From positions 1-9,234 of the forward strand of contig CALWEB010000158.1 of NCBI GenBank assembly GCA_944376955.1: 9,234 bases of DNA, written 5' to 3'. A program made the translations under genes and the position numbers. This document shows positions 5,928-9,234 of the stretch, piece after piece; the stretch's first letter is position 1, and each line of letters begins with the position of its first letter. The stretch is from an uncultured Agathobaculum sp. (GTDB taxonomy: Bacteria; Bacillota; Clostridia; Oscillospirales; Butyricicoccaceae). The notes under the pieces are model-generated. The model worked only from the letters and a program-made list of their open reading frames with translations, did no database searches and was not told the origin of the DNA.

Positions 5928-7280
5928 TTGGGTAGATATTTCGGAACAGATGGTGTCCGCGGCATTGCAAACCTCGAACTGGATGCACTGCTGGCCTTCA
6001 AGATTGGTGCGGCGGCGGCTTATGCGCTGACACAGGAGGTGACGCACCGTGGCAAAGCTAAGCTGCTGATCGGTAAGGATACCCGTATCTCTTCGGATAT
6101 GCTGGAGAATGCGCTGGTGGCCGGTATTTGTTCGGTGGGTGCAGATGTCGAACTGCTTGGCGTGATTCCGACGCCGGCGGTGGCGTTTTTGACCATCAAG
6201 CACAAGGCGGATGCAGGCATTGTCATTTCTGCGAGCCACAACTCTTTTGAGTATAATGGTATCAAGATTTTTGCAGGCAATGGCTACAAACTGCCGGATG
6301 AAACCGAGGCGAAGATCGAGGATTTGATCGACAATTTTGAGTCTATTCCGAAGATGACCCACGAAAAATTGGGCCGCGTCATCAAAAGCGCCATTGACCC
6401 GGTTGTGGAATACACCAACCATCTGGCAGAGACCATCAAGGGCGACCTGTCCGGCCTGCGTGTGGCGGTGGACTGTGCAAACGGCGCATCCTCGACCACG
6501 GTCGAGCGCCTGATGCGTTTGGTCGAATGCAAGGCGGAAATCCGCTTTTATGAGCCGGACGGCATCAACATCAACGACAACTGCGGTTCGACCCATTTGG
6601 AACAACTGAAAAAGCGCGTGCGCAACGGCGATTTCGATCTGGGTGTGGCTTTTGACGGCGATGCGGACCGCTGTCTGATTGTGGATGAAACCGGTGAGGA
6701 ACTGGACGGCGACCGCATCATGGCGGTGTGTGCGGCGCACATGAAGAAGGAAGGCAAACTGCGCGGTGGTGCGTTTGTGGCAACCGTGCTGTCCAATATG
6801 GGTCTGCACGCTTATGCGGAAAAGAACGGGATGCGCATCGAGTGTTCCAACGTCGGTGACCGCTATGTGCTGGAAATGATGCTGCAAAAGGGATATATCC
6901 TGGGCGGCGAGCAGTCCGGCCATGTGATTTTCCTGGAGTATGCTTCCACGGGTGACGGGGAACTGACTGCCCTGCAATTTATGTCCATCCTCAAGGCAAG
7001 CGGCAAGAAATGCTCGGAAATCGCGGCAGAAGTCGTGCCGTGGCCGCAGCTGATGATCAATGTCAAGGTGCCCAATGACAAGAAGGCGACCTTGCAGGAA
7101 CTGCCGGAGGTCAAAGCGGCGATTGACGAGGCATCGGCGGAGTTGGGCGAGAACGGCCGTATTCTGGTGCGTCCGTCCGGTACGGAGGCGCTTGTCCGCG
7201 TGATGGTGGAAGGCAAGGACAGTGAACAGGTGGACACTTTGGCAAAAAGGGTTGCCAAAGTCATCGAGTCTGTCGTATAA
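5928..7280 (+). CDS. glmM: Phosphoglucosamine mutase GlmM
   Basis: This 450-residue cytoplasmic enzyme interconverts glucosamine-6-phosphate and glucosamine-1-phosphate, the step after GlmS on the way to UDP-GlcNAc and peptidoglycan. It is full length with all four family signatures: the start GRYFGTDGVRG (2-12), the phosphoserine loop VISASHN (99-105, active Ser103), the metal loop FDGDADR (242-248), the sugar-specificity loop GGEQSGH (326-332) and the phosphate-binding loop RPSGTE (415-420). The start codon is TTG. It lies 37 nt after ruvB with no promoter or terminator between them, so it is probably transcribed with ruvCAB. A terminator-like hairpin follows 16 nt after the stop. Its last codons also hold a promoter-like sequence, probably for glmS. 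Confidence 0.97.
   Translation: MGRYFGTDGVRGIANLELDALLAFKIGAAAAYALTQEVTHRGKAKLLIGKDTRISSDMLENALVAGICSVGADVELLGVIPTPAVAFLTIKHKADAGIVISASHNSFEYNGIKIFAGNGYKLPDETEAKIEDLIDNFESIPKMTHEKLGRVIKSAIDPVVEYTNHLAETIKGDLSGLRVAVDCANGASSTTVERLMRLVECKAEIRFYEPDGININDNCGSTHLEQLKKRVRNGDFDLGVAFDGDADRCLIVDETGEELDGDRIMAVCAAHMKKEGKLRGGAFVATVLSNMGLHAYAEKNGMRIECSNVGDRYVLEMMLQKGYILGGEQSGHVIFLEYASTGDGELTALQFMSILKASGKKCSEIAAEVVPWPQLMINVKVPNDKKATLQELPEVKAAIDEASAELGENGRILVRPSGTEALVRVMVEGKDSEQVDTLAKRVAKVIESVV
7237..7260 (+). repeat. Perfect 9-bp inverted repeat at the 3' end of glmM
   Basis: CTTTGGCAA (7237-7245) and TTGCCAAAG (7252-7260) are perfect complements around a 6-nt spacer, inside the glmM coding region. The right arm contains the -35 element of the putative glmS promoter, so the repeat could be an operator or only a coincidence of coding sequence. 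No T-tract follows, so it is not a terminator. Confidence 0.5.
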
Positions 7281-7281
7281 T
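7252..7281 (+). promoter_or_regulatory. Putative glmS promoter inside the end of glmM
   Basis: A -35 TTGCCA (7252-7257, 5 of 6 consensus), an 18-bp spacer and a perfect -10 TATAAT (7276-7281) overlap the glmM stop codon. Transcription would begin near 7288, just upstream of the hairpin at 7297-7333. No better promoter was found between that hairpin and the ribozyme. Confidence 0.5.
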
Positions 7282-7296
7282 AGGAAAGAGCCAACA

Positions 7297-7333
7297 GGGG
7301 TGGATGTGGTTTTCGCATCCACCTTGTTTTGTT
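7297..7333 (+). terminator. Rho-independent terminator-like hairpin after glmM
   Basis: The stem GGTGGATGTG (7299-7308) pairs with CGCATCCACC (7314-7323). This is ten pairs including one G-U, closing a GTTTT loop. The T-rich tail TTGTTTTGTT (7324-7333) follows. The tail is interrupted by G, so termination may be partial. CAACA (7292-7296) can also pair with TGTTG (7330-7334), giving an alternative longer stem that would engage the U-tract. It would end the ruvCAB-glmM transcript. It also lies downstream of the predicted glmS promoter. Confidence 0.65.
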
Positions 7334-7351
7334 GAAGGAAGGTGAGAGCGT

Positions 7352-7369
7352 ATGGCGACAAGTGAATAG
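7352..7369 (+). CDS. Possible five-codon leader ORF (MATSE) before the glmS ribozyme
   Basis: An ATG at 7352 begins a five-codon frame, M-A-T-S-E, that stops with TAG at 7367-7369. It is preceded by AGGTGA (7340-7345) at a 6-nt spacing, a good match to the anti-Shine-Dalgarno sequence. The stop codon ends 8 nt before the ribozyme cleavage site. A frame this short could easily arise by chance. The well-placed ribosome site is the only positive evidence. Confidence 0.25.
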   Translation: MATSE

Positions 7370-7376
7370 CAGATAA

Positions 7377-7520
7377 AGCGCCAGAACTGCGGTGCAGCCG
7401 GTATCGCAGTTGACGAGGTAAGGGTTCATCGAAGGTTTCGGCGGGTGCCCTTCGGCCATGAGTGGGTTGGTCGTGAGCAGGCTGTTAAAACGCGCGGGCG
7501 ACTGCGCGGACAGAGCAGTT
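7377..7520 (+). ncRNA. glmS ribozyme (glucosamine-6-phosphate-activated self-cleaving RNA)
   Basis: The RNA lies directly upstream of glmS and carries the conserved core in order. The cleavage site is A7377/G7378 before GCGCC (7378-7382). P1 forms between AACTGCG (7385-7391) and CGCAGTT (7405-7411). These are followed by GACGAGG (7412-7418), ATCGA (7428-7432), TTTCGGCGGGTGCC (7436-7449), GTTAAAA (7484-7490), and the 3' domain with GGCGAC (7497-7502) and GGACAGAG (7508-7515). It matches what I recall of the Bacillus glmS ribozyme core and its P3/P4 3' domain. In known members glucosamine-6-phosphate binds as a cofactor and triggers cleavage, and the 5'-OH mRNA is then degraded, lowering GlmS. 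The 3' limit is approximate. Confidence 0.93.
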
Positions 7521-7587
7521 TTGCATGACGCACTATTTTTATACCTTTTTTTAAAAACTTAGCTTCTTTTTTGGAGGGTTAACATTT
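7521..7587 (+). promoter_or_regulatory. Pyrimidine-rich glmS leader with Shine-Dalgarno site
   Basis: This AT-rich stretch between the ribozyme and the glmS start has two T-tracts (7554-7559 region and 7567-7572). It ends with GGAGGG (7573-7578), 9 nt before the ATG at 7588. No hairpin precedes the T-tracts, so this is not a terminator. Such low-structure leaders commonly follow glmS ribozymes. Confidence 0.6.
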
Positions 7588-9234
7588 ATGTGTGGAATTG
7601 TAGGTTTTACGGGGCATGAAAATGCGCTGCCCATCTTGATAAAGGGTCTGTACAGTCTGGAATATCGTGGTTATGATTCCGCAGGTATCGCGGCATTTAC
7701 CAAGGATGGCCTTCGCGTGGTGAAAACACGCGGCCGCATCGCAAATCTGGAAGAGAAAATCCGGGAAGAGGGTGACTTGTGTTGTACCTGCGGTATCGGG
7801 CATACCCGTTGGGCAACGCACGGTGAGCCGTCCGACCGTAACTCGCATCCACATCTGGGCGGACGGGACGGCAAAGGCAAGGTAGCGGTTGTCCATAACG
7901 GCATCATTGAGAATTACAAGGAATTGCGGGAACGTCTGGAAGCGCACGGATACACCTTCCAGTCCGAGACGGATACCGAGACGGTGGCACACCTGGTCGA
8001 TTATCTGCACACGGGCAAGCAGGAGGATTTGGCTAGAACCGTGTTAGCTGCGGTGCAGCGCATCCGTGGCTCGTATGCCTTGGGTGTGGTGTCGATGGAT
8101 AACCCAGAGGAGATCGTCGCAGCACGACGCGACAACCCGCTCATCATCGGTGTGGGCGAGGGCGAAAATATGATTGCATCCGATATTACCGCTATCATTG
8201 GCAGAACCAAGCGGTATATCATCTTGGATGACAATGAGGTTGCCATCGTCCGTCCGGATCGGGTCATTGTGATGAACGAGTTCGGAGACGAAGTGGAAAA
8301 AACGGTGCAGACGGTCAACTGGGATCTGTCTGCCGCGGAAAAGGGCGGCTATCAGCATTTTATGATCAAAGAGATCATGGAGCAGCCTAAGGCGGTGGCG
8401 GATACCGTCAACCCCCGCATCCAGAATAATGCGGTTGTGTTTGAGGATAACGGCCTGACGGACGAACGTCTGCGGGACATTGAGAACATTCATATTGTCG
8501 GCTGTGGTTCGGCACTGCACGCTGGTATGGTTGGCAAACGCGTGATCGAGGCGATGTGCCGCATTCGCTGCACCGCGGAGGTTGCTTCCGAGTTCCGGTA
8601 TGAAAACCCGATTATCGGTAAAAAGGATCTGTGCATTGTCATCAGCCAGTCGGGCGAGACTGCCGATACACTTGCGGCGATGCGCTTGGCCAAGCAGGCA
8701 GGTGCGTTTACGATTGCAATCGTAAACGTTGTCTCCTCGACCATTGCCCGAGAAGCGGACGGTGTGCTGTATACTTGGGCAGGGCCGGAAATTTCGGTGG
8801 CGACAACCAAGGCATATTCTGCGCAGCTTTCCGCGCTGTATCTGATTTCGGTCAAGATTGCCCGCACGCGCGGCCTGATTTCGATCGGGGATGAGCGCGC
8901 CCTGTGTGCCGAATTGCAGCGTCTGCCTAGCTGCATTGAGAAGACCCTCGAGTGTCAGGAGGATATGCAGCGTATTGCTACGTTGTACGCCAACCGTCCG
9001 AGTGTATTCTTCCTTGGCCGCGGGCTGGACTATGCCGCAGCACTGGAAGCGTCGCTGAAGCTGAAGGAGATCTCGTATATCCATTCCGAAGCTTATGCGG
9101 CGGGCGAACTTAAGCACGGTACAATTTCTCTGATCGAGGAGGGGACGCTGGTGGTTGCACTGGCGACCCAACCAGCATTGTTTGAAAAAACGGTTTCCAA
9201 TATCCGCGAAGTGGTTTCTCGCGGTGCGGTAGTG
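7588..9234 (+). CDS. glmS: Glutamine-fructose-6-phosphate aminotransferase (isomerizing) GlmS, C-terminus cut by window edge
   Basis: The frame is open for 549 codons to the right edge. Full-length GlmS is about 600-610 residues, so roughly 50-60 are missing, including the C-terminal loop that closes the active site. GlmS makes glucosamine-6-phosphate from fructose-6-phosphate and glutamine, the committing step of amino-sugar synthesis. The N-terminal class II glutaminase domain shows nucleophile Cys2 (MCGIVG), GHTRWATHG (71-79), HNGIIENY (103-110) and Asp129 (ETDTE). Two sugar-isomerase (SIS) domains follow. SIS1 starts near 301 with VGCGSA, ISQSGET and ATTKAY. SIS2 starts near 472 with FLGRG, KLKEISYIHSEAY and GELKHG. 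It has a good GGAGGG ribosome site and the ribozyme leader. Its product feeds GlmM just upstream. Confidence 0.97.
   Translation, partial: MCGIVGFTGHENALPILIKGLYSLEYRGYDSAGIAAFTKDGLRVVKTRGRIANLEEKIREEGDLCCTCGIGHTRWATHGEPSDRNSHPHLGGRDGKGKVAVVHNGIIENYKELRERLEAHGYTFQSETDTETVAHLVDYLHTGKQEDLARTVLAAVQRIRGSYALGVVSMDNPEEIVAARRDNPLIIGVGEGENMIASDITAIIGRTKRYIILDDNEVAIVRPDRVIVMNEFGDEVEKTVQTVNWDLSAAEKGGYQHFMIKEIMEQPKAVADTVNPRIQNNAVVFEDNGLTDERLRDIENIHIVGCGSALHAGMVGKRVIEAMCRIRCTAEVASEFRYENPIIGKKDLCIVISQSGETADTLAAMRLAKQAGAFTIAIVNVVSSTIAREADGVLYTWAGPEISVATTKAYSAQLSALYLISVKIARTRGLISIGDERALCAELQRLPSCIEKTLECQEDMQRIATLYANRPSVFFLGRGLDYAAALEASLKLKEISYIHSEAYAAGELKHGTISLIEEGTLVVALATQPALFEKTVSNIREVVSRGAVV
8705..8728 (+). 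repeat. Perfect 24-bp palindrome inside glmS
   Basis: The half-site CGTTTACGATTG (8705-8716) is followed directly by its exact reverse complement (8717-8728), centred on TTGCAA. In mRNA it could form a 10-bp hairpin with a UGCA loop. In DNA it is a symmetric site large enough for a dimeric regulator. It encodes part of a conserved SIS1 strand (FTIAIVN). The symmetry is certain; the function is unknown. Confidence 0.9.

Noticed and set aside
5802..7361. Long minus-strand open frame of 519 codons opposite glmM and the end of ruvB
   Set aside because: It lies antisense to a full-length, fully recognisable glmM. Its product is rich in His, Gln and Arg with no known motif, which is typical of an antisense shadow of a GC-rich gene. 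No ribosome site or promoter is evident.
8044..9171. Minus-strand open frame of 375 codons opposite glmS
   Set aside because: It is an antisense shadow of glmS with biased His/Arg/Gln composition and no recognisable domain.

Overview
The window looks like chromosomal DNA of a Gram-positive anaerobe of class Clostridia, plausibly an Oscillospiraceae/Butyricicoccaceae-type gut bacterium. This is inferred, not proven, from four things: moderately high GC, strong Shine-Dalgarno sites with some TTG starts, a RuvC-type resolvase (Bacilli use RecU instead), and a glmS ribozyme. There are no mobile elements, tRNA/rRNA genes or CRISPR arrays.

Left third (1-3661): a signalling module. A membrane-bound dCACHE-PAS histidine kinase is transcribed leftwards and runs off the left edge. 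A small stand-alone HPt protein and a response regulator are transcribed rightwards from the same 202-bp intergenic region. The regulator has an intact receiver domain followed by an HD-GYP-like domain that has lost several metal-binding positions. Two sigma-A-like promoters, each with a 17-bp spacer, sit back to back. The simplest reading is a kinase -> HPt -> regulator phosphorelay, which would require a receiver domain on the unseen C-terminus of the kinase.

Middle (3675-7280): an extended -10 promoter followed by ruvC-ruvA-ruvB-glmM. RuvC is the Holliday-junction resolvase and RuvAB the branch-migration motor. GlmM makes glucosamine-1-phosphate for peptidoglycan. ruvC and ruvA abut (TAA-ATG). 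ruvB and glmM both use TTG starts behind good Shine-Dalgarno sites. Spacing is 0, 12 and 37 nt, so one operon is likely.

Right third (7252-9234): the glmS control region and the first 549 codons of glmS. In order there is a promoter (TTGCCA-18-TATAAT) embedded in the end of glmM, a rho-independent-type hairpin, a possible five-codon ORF, and a glmS ribozyme cleaving at 7377/7378. These are followed by a pyrimidine-rich leader and a GGAGGG Shine-Dalgarno site before glmS. GlmS makes glucosamine-6-phosphate, the GlmM substrate, and the ribozyme is the known feedback sensor of that product. Two unexplained items are a perfect 24-bp palindrome inside glmS and the odd order of promoter before terminator in the glmS leader.
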